Source of the DNA: Liolophura sinensis
Lineage: Eukaryota > Mollusca > Polyplacophora > Chitonida > Chitonidae
Direction: 5' to 3'
NCBI RefSeq assembly: GCF_032854445.1
Contig: NC_088302.1
Coordinates: forward strand, 19,341,338 to 19,405,337
Length of the DNA stretch: 64,000 nt
Part shown: one piece after another, positions 1 to 12,548 of the stretch
Layout of the letters: each line of letters opens with the position of its first letter
How positions within the stretch are numbered: the first letter of the stretch is position 1
The notes under the pieces: generated by a model
Database searches by the model: none
What the model was told of the DNA's origin: nothing
The model's input: only the letters and a program-made list of their open reading frames with translations
Translations under genes and position numbers: made by a program

Positions 1-191
1 CCAATATATGCTACCCAGGGAACTCAACCTGTGGTAGGACCTAATTCACAAATACAATGCCTCGATGAAACGCAAAATTCTCAATCATTTGGGTGTCATA
101 AAATCCGTTGGTCAGCTTGAAATAGTAGTTTTTGTTGCCTGTATGTTTTTTTAAAATTCACATTTCCGTGAATGTTCATGATAAAAGATTC

Positions 192-383
192 CATAGCGAA
201 GTCTCGAGGGCGAAGAGCCACAGTGAATTACAATACCGTCATAGTGAAGTCACGAGGGCGAAGAGCCACAGTGAATTACAATACCTTCATAGTGAAGTCA
301 CGAGGGCGAAGAGCCACAGTGAATTACAATACCTTCATAGTGAAGTCATGAGGGCGAAGAACCACATTGAATTACAATACCTT
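192..383 (+). repeat. 48-bp minisatellite, four copies, open in frame
   Basis: Four head-to-tail 48-bp units translate, within a 116-codon open frame (132-482), as a 16-residue repeat beginning HSEV and containing RAKSHSELQY. The units differ at only a few bases. Whether it is translated is unknown; flanking residues show no domain or signal peptide I recognise. Confidence 0.85.
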
Positions 384-927
384 CATATTACATGTCGACC
401 TGCACATGCTATTTCGGAAAGTTCACTGCCTCATTTTCCATTTGCTGCGAGTATCTCCACCGTCGAAGATGACAATTTATAATATCAGAGGTTGTATCCA
501 TACAAATTTGTTCACACATCCAAAAATACATGGGTAGTCTTTCTTTGTATATTTTGTCGCATACTCTTTGCTGAGGATTTTTTCCGATTACTAAAACGTC
601 ACAATAGAGAATAATGCAAGGGAGCTAACCAAGAATGAACATTACTTGACGACGTTGTCGGATGTCAATAAGGATGATCTCCCTTGCTCCTCTAAGTTTT
701 CAAAAATGAACGCGCTGAGCCATTCAAACATGTAGTTAGTGCATTTATTTGTTTGAAGCCATTACCTTGCTATATACACAAGGCGATAAAGCATAGCATG
801 CTGATCTACCAGCTTATACATACCCAAAATCTAGGCCTTTTTCCTGTTATCTGTGAACACGAATATTGTCCTCAAAGGTTGAACCGGAAGACGTTCAGCA
901 TGAAGGGGGATAGTGCAACGACTGCTT

Positions 928-1128
928 GACCTGTATCAGTGCAATGGCTCGGGTGGGGCCGCTTACTTACCTTCTGTAAGGCGTCTCAGTGAAGCACCAC
1001 TAGATAAAAGGACGGTGGAAATCCGTCCTACAACAAGGAGGCACATTACATGTACTCTAAGGATTCCTTCATCGGCATATGACAGAAAAATTGTTAAGTA
1101 GGACTTTAAACCGGAAGCACTCACTCAC
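928..1128 (+). repeat. Dispersed repeat family C, copy 1
   Basis: This stretch matches, in reverse complement, the segment at 4285-4490: both have a GGCTCGGGTGGGG-type start, a GTAAG/GTCTCAGTGAAGCA block, the TCTAGTG and GGACGG blocks, and an end resembling CATATGACnnAAAAATTGTTAAGTA. It carries the same general 3' module as the SINEs. Confidence 0.7.
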
Positions 1129-1322
1129 TTGAACCGGAATGAATTAATGCACATTTTTACATTGGTTTTGAGTCGATTATTGCAGCCTAACATACCACTT
1201 CTTAAGTCGTATATGTAAGAAATGATTACATCATTACACCCAATGTAGACACCCGTAATGTAGTACAACTCCGTAGTGTAACGCAATGTATGTACGTCTA
1301 TGTATGTATGTATTTATGTATG

Positions 1323-1372
1323 TAGCCAGTCACGTTATACTGACACCGGGCCAACCAGTCCTTTTCCTGTTT
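1323..1372 (+). repeat. Dispersed repeat family F, fragment
   Basis: It shares CAGTCACGTTATACTGACAC and GGGCCAACCAGTCC with the better copies at 1594-1690 and 22290-22436. Confidence 0.45.
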
Positions 1373-1593
1373 CTTATTTACATGATTTTGGCTTTTTAGT
1401 GACTGAGAATATGGTATATATTGGCGTTTCTCTTGTTTTAAATAATTTACGAAACACCGAAAAGGGCGGTTTTTCAATTTGTCAAAATTTGTGACAAACC
1501 TTTCGTTACTGAATTTGCTGCTACTGGCCTATAAACATACTGATACCAGTTATACTAGGCCACCCCAGGTGGTACCAATATCTGGTCTGGTCC

Positions 1594-1690
1594 ATGGACT
1601 AGCACCCACTCACGTTATACTGTCACTGGACCAACCAGTCCTGTTTCCTTACTCTAACCCCTCAGTGCTGAGCCCCAGGCGAGGCAGGAA
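1594..1690 (+). repeat. Dispersed repeat family F
   Basis: Contains ACTCACGTTATACTG, ACCAACCAGTCCTGTTTCC and CTCAGTGCTGAG, then a GCGAGGCAGGAACAAG block that matches the copy at 22290 in the same order. Function unknown. Confidence 0.5.
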
Positions 1691-2261
1691 CAAGTACAAT
1701 TCGCTGATAAGTTTTGAAAACACTTTTTTAAATTAAAAAAAAAACGACGATTATTCATAAAGCTTTGTTATCATTACCTAGACCTTATAATGTAGGCCTA
1801 AATGGAAGTTTTTATAGTTTACTTTGACAAAAGTTAACCTTCTCAAGTCTCAAGTCTCGAGTCTATCCCTTCAATTTGAGCATTTTACAATTTCAAGACT
1901 ATAGGTGTTAAGGAAAGAGGGACATTCTCCGGGACAGCTCTAGTAAAACACTTGAATCTTTTATTATTCCGCAGTGAAAGTATATCGTTAGGGCGGGAGA
2001 CCACAGCACTTCGTCAGACACCAGAAGTGCTACTGTATAGAGCCTTGGCGGAACATGCGGAGACTAAATCTGAGCAGGAGACGTCACAGGTTAAGGGTTT
2101 GTGATCTACATCGATGGCCAACACCTTAGATTACTGGGCCAGCGAGAGCCTTGCCTATGCCTTTTAATACAGCCTCATGACACACAAGCAGTAAATTCTG
2201 TTTTCAACTCACACTTAAACGGAATTTTATCTACACATAGAAGCGAGTAAATACTGTTGTA
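1691..2261. other. No recognised feature
   Basis: AT-rich sequence without a long open frame or a repeat that I could place. Confidence 0.4.
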
Positions 2262-2415
2262 CCGAACGTGGGAAGGTCTGTCAGCAACCTCGAAGTGGTC
2301 GAGGTGTTTCCTTCGGGCTGTGGCCAGTTTCCTCCCACCATAATGGTGGCCGTCATTGTATAAGTGTAATGTTCTTGAGTACGGCGTAAAACACCAATCA
2401 AATAAATAAACAAAA
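2262..2415 (+). mobile_element. SINE-A, 5'-truncated copy
   Basis: Begins in the ACGTGGGAAGGTCTG body block, continues through TTTCCTCCCACCATAATG and the GTATAAGTG / CTTGAGTACGGCGTAAAAC 3' module, and ends CAATCAAATAAATAAA. The tRNA-like head is missing. Confidence 0.85.
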
Positions 2416-3094
2416 TACTGTTGTGTAATAGGTACAAGCTAGGCAGTTAATACGTGTAGTCTAACTAAAAGTAATAACTACATTATTGATAGCATTTACT
2501 ACCCGTAATGTAACATTTTTACATTATGAGTAGCAAATGTTATCCATACATGGTGTAATAATTATTATATTACAGGATTTTATTACCCAGTTCAAATTTC
2601 AATGTATTAGTCCGTGAATAACTTCCACGTCGAATACAAATGTAGGTATATCAGTGGCACTTTTGATTACAACTGTTCATAAAAGTACAACGTTAATGTA
2701 ATAAACACGGATGTTTAAACAGCCTCTAGAACTGGATTAAGCAAAAGTAGATACAGCTAGGGCAACTAAGAAACACGTCGCCAGATGTCTTGAACACTTT
2801 ATCCATATTTATCAACAATTAGGAATGTTATACCCATTGTAGAATTTAAGAAACTTACAGAAAAAGCGTTTGCTGAGTGCCCGTAGCTGTGACTGAAGTC
2901 ATTTTACACGGGATCTAACAAATTCTACCGTTGTTCCGTTGCGTTCCGTTGTTTATCGTCGGAAGACCCGGATGTGTCATATGCACTTGAAAACCGTGAC
3001 TTAATATGACGCGTTACGTCACATGTTTAGGTTGCACAAGAGAATAGCAGAGGAAAATAAAACATTCTGAGATAAAGACAATCAAAGTGATAAT
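2416..3094. other. No recognised feature
   Basis: AT-rich spacer; only short A/T-runs and TTACATTA-like words seen. Confidence 0.4.
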
Positions 3095-3305
3095 AGATCA
3101 CGAGATGCGAAGATCAGACAATTGACATTCACGGCACTGCTTGGCCACGACACTGCTTGGTCACGACACTGGGACATCACGGCACACGAGGATCACGACA
3201 CACGAGGATTACAACACACACAGACATGACATTCGAAGATCACGAGATGCGAAGCTCACGACACTGCTATAGGCCACGACACTCGAAGATCACGACACAT
3301 TAAAA
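3095..3305 (+). repeat. Degenerate short tandem array (CACGACACT-type)
   Basis: Units related to CACGACACTGCTTGGT and CGAAGATCACGA recur roughly every 16 bases over about 200 bp, with drift between copies. Confidence 0.6.
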
Positions 3306-4284
3306 TCATGACGATCAAATTTCTCACGCCTCTTAACACCGCCATTATGATACTGAATCAATCAACCCGATGTTATCGCCACGCCGGATAAATCTATCGA
3401 CATGCATACATACATAACTACATTTGGATGACGGCCCCATTCCACAGATTGATTTCCTACAGGGTAATAAGCTTATTTCAGGGATCAAGATATTCTAATC
3501 AACAATGGTTAATTCATCAAGATTCACAAATGAATAATTCCCAATAGATGTAAAAACTAAACGTACCTTTTTGGGCCAGCAAAGCATAATTTTCGTAGCG
3601 TAAGTTTTAACGTTAACGAATTCACCATCTGAAAATCAAAGTTTAACTCTTTGTGTTACATTAATTTACGTACTCTTTTGAAATATGTCTGTTTGCGTCA
3701 CACTGATCAATAAAATTTCTGGATCTGAACGATCAAAAAACATGATGTCGTGTGCTATTCTATGTGGTTGAGATGGGTTACCATGTTCTGTTCAACAATC
3801 GGTAATATCACAACGTAACCTGAGATGGTAAGGGACTGGATCTAATGGGTTAAGTGGAAAGTGGGTTTTAGATGGAAGGCTCTGTGAAGTATAAGGTTTA
3901 TTTCGGTTGCATTTAATTCATTTTGCATTAATTCAGGACGCAGGAATTTCTTTCTAAATGCAATTTGAATTGTTTTGATTGTACGGTTTATCCAAGTCAG
4001 CTTATTCCTAAAGCTCCTAAGAAAAGGCCATCAGGTTTGGACTTACGCCTCATTAGAATCGAGTGACACAGAAGCCGTTGTCAAGGGAACAATATGTCTC
4101 TCAGACGATGCATGATTGGTTAATGCGAAATTCTGTTCGATTGATGAGTGGATTTGTGGGTACATACATCGTCTTTTAAACAGCTAATGTCATTTTAGGG
4201 TCACAAAGGTGAAATACGTTCAACTCTTGGATATTAGACAAAATACTATCCGAAAACATGTACTCAAACATTACTAACAACCAT
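3306..4284. other. No recognised feature
   Basis: No open frame above 60 codons and no repeat assigned. Confidence 0.4.
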
Positions 4285-4490
4285 GCTTTGAGTGAGTGAT
4301 TGGGGTTTAACGTCGTGCTCAATAATTTTTCACTCATATGACGACGAAGGAATCCTTAGGGTGTATGTAATGCACCTCTTTCTTGCAGGACGGATTTCCA
4401 CCGCTCTTTTATCTAGTGCTGCTTCACTGAAACGACTTACTGAAGGCAAGTAAGGTGTCCCCACCCGAGCCATTATACTGATACGTGTCA
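4285..4490 (-). repeat. Dispersed repeat family C, copy 2
   Basis: The reverse complement aligns along its whole length with 928-1128. The GGGGTTTAACGTCGTGCTC end is the best-preserved part. Confidence 0.7.
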
Positions 4491-4499
4491 TGGACTACC

Positions 4500-4615
4500 A
4501 AATGCCAAACGAGGAAGACACAAGTCTTAGGTGTGACTTGTTCAGGATTGATCCTGGATCTACCGCTCCCGAAGCGGACGCTCTGCCAGCTGTGCTATCC
4601 GGGCCGGTCCCATGC
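4500..4615 (-). mobile_element. tRNA-like SINE head (third type)
   Basis: On the minus strand the sequence GGATAGCACAGCTGGCAGAG reads as a Pol III A box and GATCCAGGATCAATCC as a B box, with a CTTCGGGAG anticodon-arm-like segment between. It resembles a tRNA-derived SINE head rather than a functional tRNA, since the acceptor ends do not pair. Confidence 0.5.
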
Positions 4616-5011
4616 TTTGAAGTAAAATGTATAATAGGCCTATACTGAGTACTTTGCAAAATGCTACTTAAGTAATTCCCAGTCAACAAATGAACAATCA
4701 TATACATGGTTTACTAGACAAAAATAGATAGTAAATAAATACTATTTATACACATCCTGCTTCATTATTTCCGTAGAAAATTGTTCGCTGTTAAGAAAAA
4801 AATAATAATAATATAACAAGTTAATGTTAACTTCATTAAAAGTTTACTGTACTATGCCGATCGGCTTTCTTCTCGGTCTGAATAAGGCTTAGTCGAAATT
4901 ATTCTTAGTCCAGATTTAGTCTCCTTCTGCTCACCACAAACAGTTACGCCTGCACTATGCCCCAAGCGAACAGACTACACTGTGTTTTTATATCAGAATT
5001 TCCTAGCATCG

Positions 5012-5068
5012 AATGAATGAATTAATGATTATGGAAATATTTCAGCCATGCCGTGGCGATACTAGCAT
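5012..5068 (-). repeat. Degenerate repeat with the shared 3' module
   Basis: GAATGAATGAATTAATGATT followed by AATATTTCAGCCATGCCGTGGCGA matches the segment at 54148-54230 in order and orientation. Confidence 0.45.
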
Positions 5069-6521
5069 CGAACTCTGAAGACATACTGCCGTGAAAATAG
5101 CCACAAAACATAAAATAAATTTTATTGATTAAGGTTATATTGCACTAAAACGTAAAAACAATTTATGTATGGCAGTTTCAGAAACAGGGTTCGAATAAAA
5201 GTTGATCTCAATTTAAGCAACTGGTGTCGCACGTTAAAACATACTCCATCAATTATTCAAGCTAATGGGAGTTTAACAAAACAGCATTTCCCCTGAAATA
5301 AGATGAGATTTGTATTTCTAATTGTTCATGTAAATGCATAGTAGCAAATTAAAACGATATCCGCCTTCCTACACCCACCCCCACCCCACCATGCGCAATG
5401 CACAATATTGCGAAAAGGCTGACGGAGTTTCACGCAAAATACCTCCGCTGTTTCGGATTTAAGATTACCTTATTTACCTAAATCAGAATTCCCTTACATC
5501 ACCCTTTAGCACATTTTTATAACTAATTGATGACAGATAATGTATAGGTATATTACATAAAATGAACTCTACAAAGCCCTTCATTTTTTATCTTCAGATT
5601 TTAGATAATCCCACTCTTGTATCCTTTCTGTTGCATTTCAGTTCCCATGTATGTCGTCATTAAAACGCAAGTGATGGATCGGTATCTTTCGAGTGGATGG
5701 ATCCCAGAGTAAAAAAAACCACAGCTGCTTAAACATAGAGACAGGAGCATCCTCACTGAGTGAGACAAACTGCCGGTCTGGCCAAAAGTGTCCACGAAAA
5801 TAAAGTGATGGATCAAGGTTGATGCTAACATTACTCTTCTAAAGAAGTTTTTTCACGGAGTTTAGTAGAAAGAGCATTGCAAATATATGGGTAGCCTTAT
5901 CAACGAATGGTCAGTTATAAATACAGAATGTCATACTTTGAAAGTTTTGAGGCTATGAGAAACTGTGATACCTCTCCTATTCGCCAATACATGAGTTTTC
6001 TCGTTTTGAGCGTAAATGAAGCCACGTGGTGCTGCTTGACCATTCAGTAAGGGGGTTTAGTTGTGTGGACACAGACTTAGCCATTTGTAGCTTTTCCGCT
6101 TTGTTTACGTCCCAAAGAGTTACCTATTTGACCCTATAAAACGACACCGTAAGCTGCAAGACGGTTGATCTTGGCGCAAAGTAAACGTGAACATTCCCCC
6201 AGTTACCACAGGTTGGAGGGTGCGACTGTACATTTTCAAATGTACTTTGTCATAGATGATCCCATTTGAAAAGGGCAATGCTTTAAAGGAGTTCGTATCA
6301 ATGTGGAATGTTCACATTTCCACTACACCAGGGTGGAACGTTTTGCCTGTAAACTCGTGTAAAGGGCGTCTGAATACGCATGCGGCAATGTGCTTATCTT
6401 ACTTTTCATGTTGTTATGTTCTGTGATGTTGTGTTCTAATTATAAAATTTACTTACTGTTTTATCAGTGTTTCATTGTTACATAACAGATTAGTCAGGAA
6501 GGTCTTACTTATACAACTGCT
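5069..6521. other. No recognised feature
   Basis: AT-rich stretch with short open frames that have no recognisable domain and no repeat match within the window. Confidence 0.35.
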
Positions 6522-6846
6522 GTCAGGTTTTATGGGCTGAGAAAACCGGAATGCTCGGAGTAAACCACTGACCTTTGGCAAGTTACTGACGAACATTAGT
6601 TACCCACAGATACGCACACTAGACTGTTGGAAAACCAGTGGTCCTCAAGGAATGTTAGACTGTGCATACGGCCAACCAATCGTCGTCGACCACTTATCGT
6701 CACCATTAGAATAGTGGCGCGCGGGAATCCACAAATTCCCTGCCCAAGGCTGGGATTGAACGACTGTCAGGGATTCGACACGGAAACGTAAATAAGTGCA
6801 TTTTCGGTGTTAGAACAGATAAGCCACTGAGCCATGTGATGTGAAA
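6522..6846 (-). mobile_element. SINE-B, near full-length copy
   Basis: On the minus strand it runs from a tRNA-like head (CATGGCTCAGTGG as A box, CGTTCAATCCCAGCC as B box) into a body with GTTCGTCAGTAACTTGCCAA, then AGGTCAGTGG and TTCCGGTTTTC. The same body blocks occur at 17985-18182 and 35180-35508. Confidence 0.65.
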
Positions 6847-8006
6847 CTAATTCACTTCTGTATGGATTTTTGCATTCTTTGCTTTGGTGACTTCAGTAGG
6901 TATCGATTAGGATTTTTTTAGTAACGTTTTAATCTGAGGACGATTCCCCCTCGATGCGTGAAGCAAACCCCCTATCGTAGCTAACAAGACAGACACATAC
7001 AGATGGTTAAGTAAAGGTATAGTGACTTATGTAAGAGGAAGTATTGACGCTCATATAAATAAGAGACAGCTAGATGGTGATGGGTAAAGGCCTGCGGATC
7101 GTACCGATGTGTTTTGGGGTCACAGAGGAACTTACCATTAGAGCCAGGTGGTGCTGGGTAACGGCATGCGAGTCGTACCGATGTGTTTCAGGTTACAAAC
7201 ACTTTCACACTACTAGTTGTGCACGTTTTTCAGAAGTTTGAAAACATCATCTATAACGTACAAAGAACTGTGTCCATATCCACTAAGAAAAGATTTAGGC
7301 CTTTGAATTCTTTCTAATGCATTAGAAAATTCTTTCAGATAACGATTTGCAGGTTTATGCTCACGACGTTGGCGACACATCAAAATCCCTAAATGTCAAA
7401 AACAAAGAGCACCGGATAATAACGTCACAGACAATCAGCTTGTTAATACCACAGTACCGAAAACCCTCACCAGTTACGTAACCCATCGATGTAAACCAGT
7501 CTGATCTAGAAAATTCCTTAAACCCGTACACCTAAAAAGAACTCATACCGACACTGGACGGTGACAACTGACTGGTTATTTGAACTGCTAATGCTTGAAC
7601 CACGGAGAACAGGTTGCCATAGACAGTGTTCACTACTCCCTTTGTCATGCTTGCTGAATCTTTCCCTTATTGGATCGAAGTCATGAATGTTTTTCAGTTA
7701 CCTGACTTGATTTCAATACACAACCTCGCACATGACATAAAGTGTGAGAAATGTCATTTTGTTCCAGAATCAGGAACTGCTTTAGTTCCTATACAGGGAT
7801 GTCGTGTGGAAAAATAAACTAAGGTTTTCATCCATAAGAATTGTATTACGTATTAGGCTCTTCAGAGTGGATCATATACATATTATTTTTTTAGAATTTG
7901 ATACATTTAGGTTTTTAAAGAATCATACCAAGCGTAAATAACCTTTAAAACACCCCTTTGTTTAAGCGTGTATGTACAAAGATATATTTTAAACTCCTTG
8001 TTCTCA
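6847..8006. other. No recognised feature
   Basis: Contains two partial copies of a short phrase (GATGGTGATGGGTAAAGGCC and a GGTGGTGCTGGGTAACGGC relative, near 7072 and 7146), about 75 bases apart, each followed by CGTACCGATGTGTTT. Otherwise nothing assigned. Confidence 0.35.
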
Positions 8007-8222
8007 CAGCGGAGGATTGACCCCCTGACCAGCTGATCTCAGAAGTTCGAATCCAGCGCTGGTTAGTTCGGCTGATGCGTCAAATCAGGAGGATTATGTG
8101 GTATACGTGATAAATGGTGTTGCTTGACTAGAATCACTCCTGCTTCCTCTGCCAGTATAGACTATTTTTACCTAAGTGAAAGATTCTTGAATACGTCTTT
8201 AATCACCAATCATACACGTAAA
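8007..8222 (+). mobile_element. Degenerate tRNA-derived SINE
   Basis: AGAAGTTCGAATCCAGCGCTGG near the start is a good B box, and the far end (TAAGTGAAAGATTCTTGAATACG, then AATCACCAATCAT) is the 3' module shared by SINE-A and SINE-B. The body between is too diverged to place. Confidence 0.5.
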
Positions 8223-9689
8223 CAGATTTGTACATGTAAGTTATGCTCAACAAGCTCAACGGCAAGAAAAGAAACTTTTGCATATTTTGACCTTTTTCGG
8301 ACTATCAATGTCAACAAGCCCTCTACTGGGTCGACACACCATTTGTAAGACGAACCCTTTAAATCTGCCTAGTTATTAAACTAACTCGAGTGTATGCCCG
8401 AGAAGACACATTGATTACCATAGTTTCCTAACACTCAAGTAAAAAAAAAATAGCCTCGAGCCCCCAGACACACCGCAAATTCACACTTTCTCCGTAAACC
8501 GCCGCACGATCATGAGTAATGCCAGACTTTTCGCTTGTTCGTTTGCGTTAGAATGGAAACACGCTTGAGGGAAGACGGTGCTGGGCCCAAATGATAGAAC
8601 GGAAGTGTGTGGATGACAGAGCGGTTGATATCAAAGAGATTTTCTCCACAACGTTACTTAACGTCGCCATTAATTTAGTCAGAGTAAAAAAAGGAATGCA
8701 TACCTTTCATCAGGGTTTCGTCAATATATAGTATTTTTTCAAGATGTGCATATAAATAATGTAACCTTGAAGTCCAGACAGTTTAAAAAATGAATTGGTT
8801 AGTATACTATTTTTTAACGTCCTGATTTCTGAAATAACCCAGTCAAACTGTCCACAGGCTATTTTTGAAAGCAGACTAGCATGAGTTGCGTAGTGTTTTG
8901 GTTCTTTAGCTGCGCTGAGCCTTCTTGATAGCGCGCAGGGCTATTATCCTACTTTCCAAGGAGATTTCAAATATTGCTCACGGGAAAGAAATGCGGTTCT
9001 AGTCTAACAAGGTACCAATTTATTTATTGAGATACTTTTCAGTTACTTCTTACTTACTTTCTGTTGTCAACTCTGATTTTTTAGACGCCTGGGCAGAGAA
9101 AAGTACTCTAAATACTTAACAAAGACTGTGGCCGATGGGAGAGTAGGCCAACGCGGCGCAATTACCCAAATAAAAAAATAGCAATGATCAAAAAAATAAA
9201 TTAATAATGTTCACTGACAATAAATATTGTCTGGTGTTCATACCATTCAACACATTAGCTGCAACAAAATGGCTGTAAATCATTCTGTTAGATGGCAGCG
9301 GTTTATTTACAAAAATGCCAACACTGAATTTTAGTGTAAGAATACAAACTTTTTGTCACAGTGGAAATATCTTACCAGTCTTCTGACGTATAGCCATCGT
9401 AATCTTCATCCAGCCATGTGACCACTTGTGTTATTCGCCTGTTGTCAACGTCTAATACCGCTGAGCACCTTGCCACTGTTATGTTTATGGAGTGGCCATA
9501 CCTTACATAGCCTGAACTGGTCTTCAGAAACTATGGACTAAAGAGACATTCAGTAAACAAAATTAGCACAATACCTTGCTGAAGAGTAAACAAAAAAATA
9601 CAAGATTTCGGATACTTACGCTGAGCTATACATTTGTTATACTGTTTAATATTTTGGATGATTCTTCAGTGGCAGCAGCATTTTGGTGG
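8223..9689. other. No recognised feature
   Basis: AT-rich sequence without supported genes or repeats. Confidence 0.35.
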
Positions 9690-9795
9690 CATGGACTCGC
9701 CCTGCTACAAGAAGGCACAGAATATTTACATACACCTAATGACCCCTCGCCGTCATATGACTGACAAATTGTTAAGTACAACCAAAACTCAAAGC
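9690..9795 (+). repeat. Dispersed repeat family C, fragment
   Basis: It shares the later part of family C, including CTGCTACAAGAAGGCACA and the CGTCATATGACTGACAAATT end followed by GTTAAGTAC. Confidence 0.5.
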
Positions 9796-10472
9796 ATACA
9801 TACATACATTCCAGTGAGTGCATGTGTACGTGTTGCCGTCGCAACAGCAGTAAATAAACTGCTTAACTCAGACGAGGTGTTATCCTTGTTTCGCACGTGT
9901 GATCTGTGATCAACATGTACACGATGCAAACTGCGCAGAACTTTGCTCTGGATATAATACATTTGTCAAGCATAGCAAAAATGCTCGGTTAAAATAACTT
10001 GGTGGACTCATTTATCCACTCCAAATGGCATATTGCTTGTTTGATTGATTAATGTATGTTATCATCTTAGTCGCTCTTATCTTTTTGTAGCAGATCGACA
10101 TATTTGTACTACTGGAACTCAATGTAGACTTCCCCCTTTCATCCTGGCATACGGGAAATACGATATATTTTCATTTACAAGCCCCAGATTCAGTAAAACT
10201 TCAAGAAAAAAATCAAAGACAATTCAAAATTAGAGAAAACATTTCAGTGCGTCTAAATCTGACCAATAATATGCAATGCCGTGAGATTCAAATTTAACAT
10301 CATTAAGCATATGGCGTGACAATTCCAAACCAGACGCGCCACCATGCCATCTCCGAATAGTGAGACTACAGATATTTTTTCCAACGAAGTGAGTCACCGT
10401 TACATAATTGAAGTTTATAACTTTAGCTCAAGAAATTGTTGTTACGTTTATCATAGTAGTGAATCTCTTCTC

Positions 10473-10506
10473 TATTATTATTATTATTATTGTTGTTATT
10501 ATTATA
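10473..10506 (+). repeat. (ATT)n microsatellite
   Basis: Uninterrupted TATTATTATT run broken once by TGTTGT. Confidence 0.85.
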
Positions 10507-10597
10507 CAAGAGAATAAAGTGTTGTGAATGTTACAACATCAAGCGTTCAGGAAATACATTCATACAGTTTATATAGTGTAAAACTGATAGCCGAGGT

Positions 10598-10662
10598 CGA
10601 GTAAGTGAAATATTCTTGAGTGCGGCGTAAAACATCAATCAAATAAATAAATAAATAAATAT
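10598..10662 (+). mobile_element. SINE-A 3' fragment
   Basis: Contains AAGTGAAATATTCTTGAGTG, then CGGCGTAAAACATCAATCAA and repeated AAAT. Confidence 0.7.
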
Positions 10663-11044
10663 ATGGTGTGATTAAAACCAATGGCATAGAATACTTTAAG
10701 CTGTTCGTTATGCATGGACAAATGTATATTTTTCTGCAAAAGCAGGTAAAGCAAATAAAGAAATATTACATATTAAAGAAAATAATTAGCCCTAAAATCT
10801 TTCTAAGCATGTGTGCTAGATGATGAAATTTTGCATAAGATCATGCAGAGCATAACCATTCCTTTTTCTGAATAATGCGTTTACTCTGTGATCTCCTGTG
10901 GAGTCTATCGTTCCTCCCTGCCTTTGTGACCAAGCTTTCTGGACAAACTGGTATACAGCGGTCAATCCCTCCTTGGCCCGTGTGACCATTGCACCATTTG
11001 TACGTGAATACTACGAACTGAAAAAAATTTAAAGCATATAAATA

Positions 11045-11265
11045 TAAGGTTTCCTGACCAGATCACTACTATCGTATCTCCGGCAGCCCTTATGGGGCGC
11101 ATGTTCGAATCCAGTCTGGCTATTGTGGAGTTTTGTACCTGAGTTGTTGTACCTACGCACTTGTAGCTGGGGATGGTGTCTTTCTTGTCCATGATCGTTG
11201 GGTGCAATTGTCGTGGCATGTTTTGAAGCCTCATAAGTATGACCCACCTAGGTGTATATTTTGGG
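11045..11265 (+). mobile_element. tRNA-like SINE or Pol III-type repeat
   Basis: CATGTTCGAATCCAGTCTGG is a strong B-box match, preceded by a GGTTTCCTGACCAGATC segment that may be a worn A box. Downstream sequence (TTGTACCTGAGTTGTTGTAC) contains a local direct repeat. No second copy was found in the window. Confidence 0.35.
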
Positions 11266-11970
11266 CATATTGTCACTGCAAGAGATAATATTTCGTCACA
11301 TGATTATTGATAACTCTGATCACACGATTCACACCAGATCAGAGCGAATATGTGAGAATACATTATACAGAAATAGTATAAACCTCTTGAGGCGTTGCAT
11401 GACTGGCCCCAGTGCTGGCGACTACACAACAATTATTATTCTCGGGTCACTTCATTATATCCGCGCGCGGTGTCAGTGTGAGCGGAAGTTGTAGCCTTCA
11501 ATCATCTGTGCTTTAATCACCGGATAGGACTTGCCGTCGTATAATTACCTGTGTGGTTTGAAAGGCTTCCTTCATTATACAGGTGTAATAATTGGAATGG
11601 AATACCTACAAGTGACATAGACACCTAGTGATGCTCGGGTATTTCTGTGACCCTCCGAACTCTATACCTCTAATTATAGTTAGACTCCTGGCATTTTACC
11701 CCGTTCCTATGAGCTCACAGCTTCAACAGTCACACAACTACATATCAGATCGCCACCACTGTGCCTACAGGTACCAGGATCTATCGATGGGATGGTGAAG
11801 AACATTTTGTGAAAATTTTCCCAAGCGTTTTGATGGCACATTTAAAGCCCGTTAATCTGTAAAGTAAGACTTATTTTGATTTGTAAGCCACAAATTCATC
11901 AAACAAATCCGTTAAGCATGCACTAGAAAAAAAGCAAAGATAATAGAAAACTTTGAATGTCCATCATTGG
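11266..11970. other. No recognised feature
   Basis: Short open frames only, none with a recognisable domain. Confidence 0.35.
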
Positions 11971-12172
11971 TTATTTATTTATTTGATTGGTGTTTTACGC
12001 CATATTCAAGAAAATTTCGCCTATACGACGGCGGCCAGGGAGGAAACCCCTCTCTACCATCCGCAGGTTGTTTCCAACGTACAGCTAGAGAGAAAGCCAG
12101 CACAGCGACAGCATTGGTGAGAGGCCCCTGTGGTATTGTGCCGCGTTGACACTCTAACCATCTCGGCCATGA
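11971..12172 (-). mobile_element. SINE-A, near full-length, internally shortened
   Basis: Read on the minus strand it starts with a worn tRNA head (GGCCGAGATGGTTAG region), keeps the CACCAATGC block and part of the body, and ends with the GTTTTACGCC module and TTATTTATTT tail in reverse complement. The ACCATAATG portion is missing. Confidence 0.8.
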
Positions 12173-12548
12173 CTGGTTAACCTTTCTTTGGGTAAGGATT
12201 TGACCAATCACAAGCAAGACAGTGCAAAGTAAATTTAACGTTACTGAGCGCATGCCATGGCCGTTGACGGTAACTCCTTATATATATGGAAACAAGATAT
12301 ATAGCATCTGAAATGTGAGTATAGCCGTCTACACGAAGTCAGAAGGGTATCGATTGGTATTGAAATGCTAGACACCTTATATCAAGTAAGAAAATATTAT
12401 CTTCACTCAATAATTGTAAGGAATGCTGTTTTGCCAAAATCGTGAGTGATATGGCTGGAAAAAAAATGAAAATCTGCGACGTTACCACAGGACAAATATG
12501 GAAGAGTATTTGATAAGAATATGTAAATATGACAACAGAATCCAATGG

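Noticed and set aside
192-383. CRISPR-like array
   Set aside because: Units are contiguous 48-bp repeats without spacers, in an animal genome.
7072-7200. Two similar phrases ending CGTACCGATGTGTTT as a regulatory pair
   Set aside because: Only two imperfect copies without further context; recorded as a remark in the spacer entry only.
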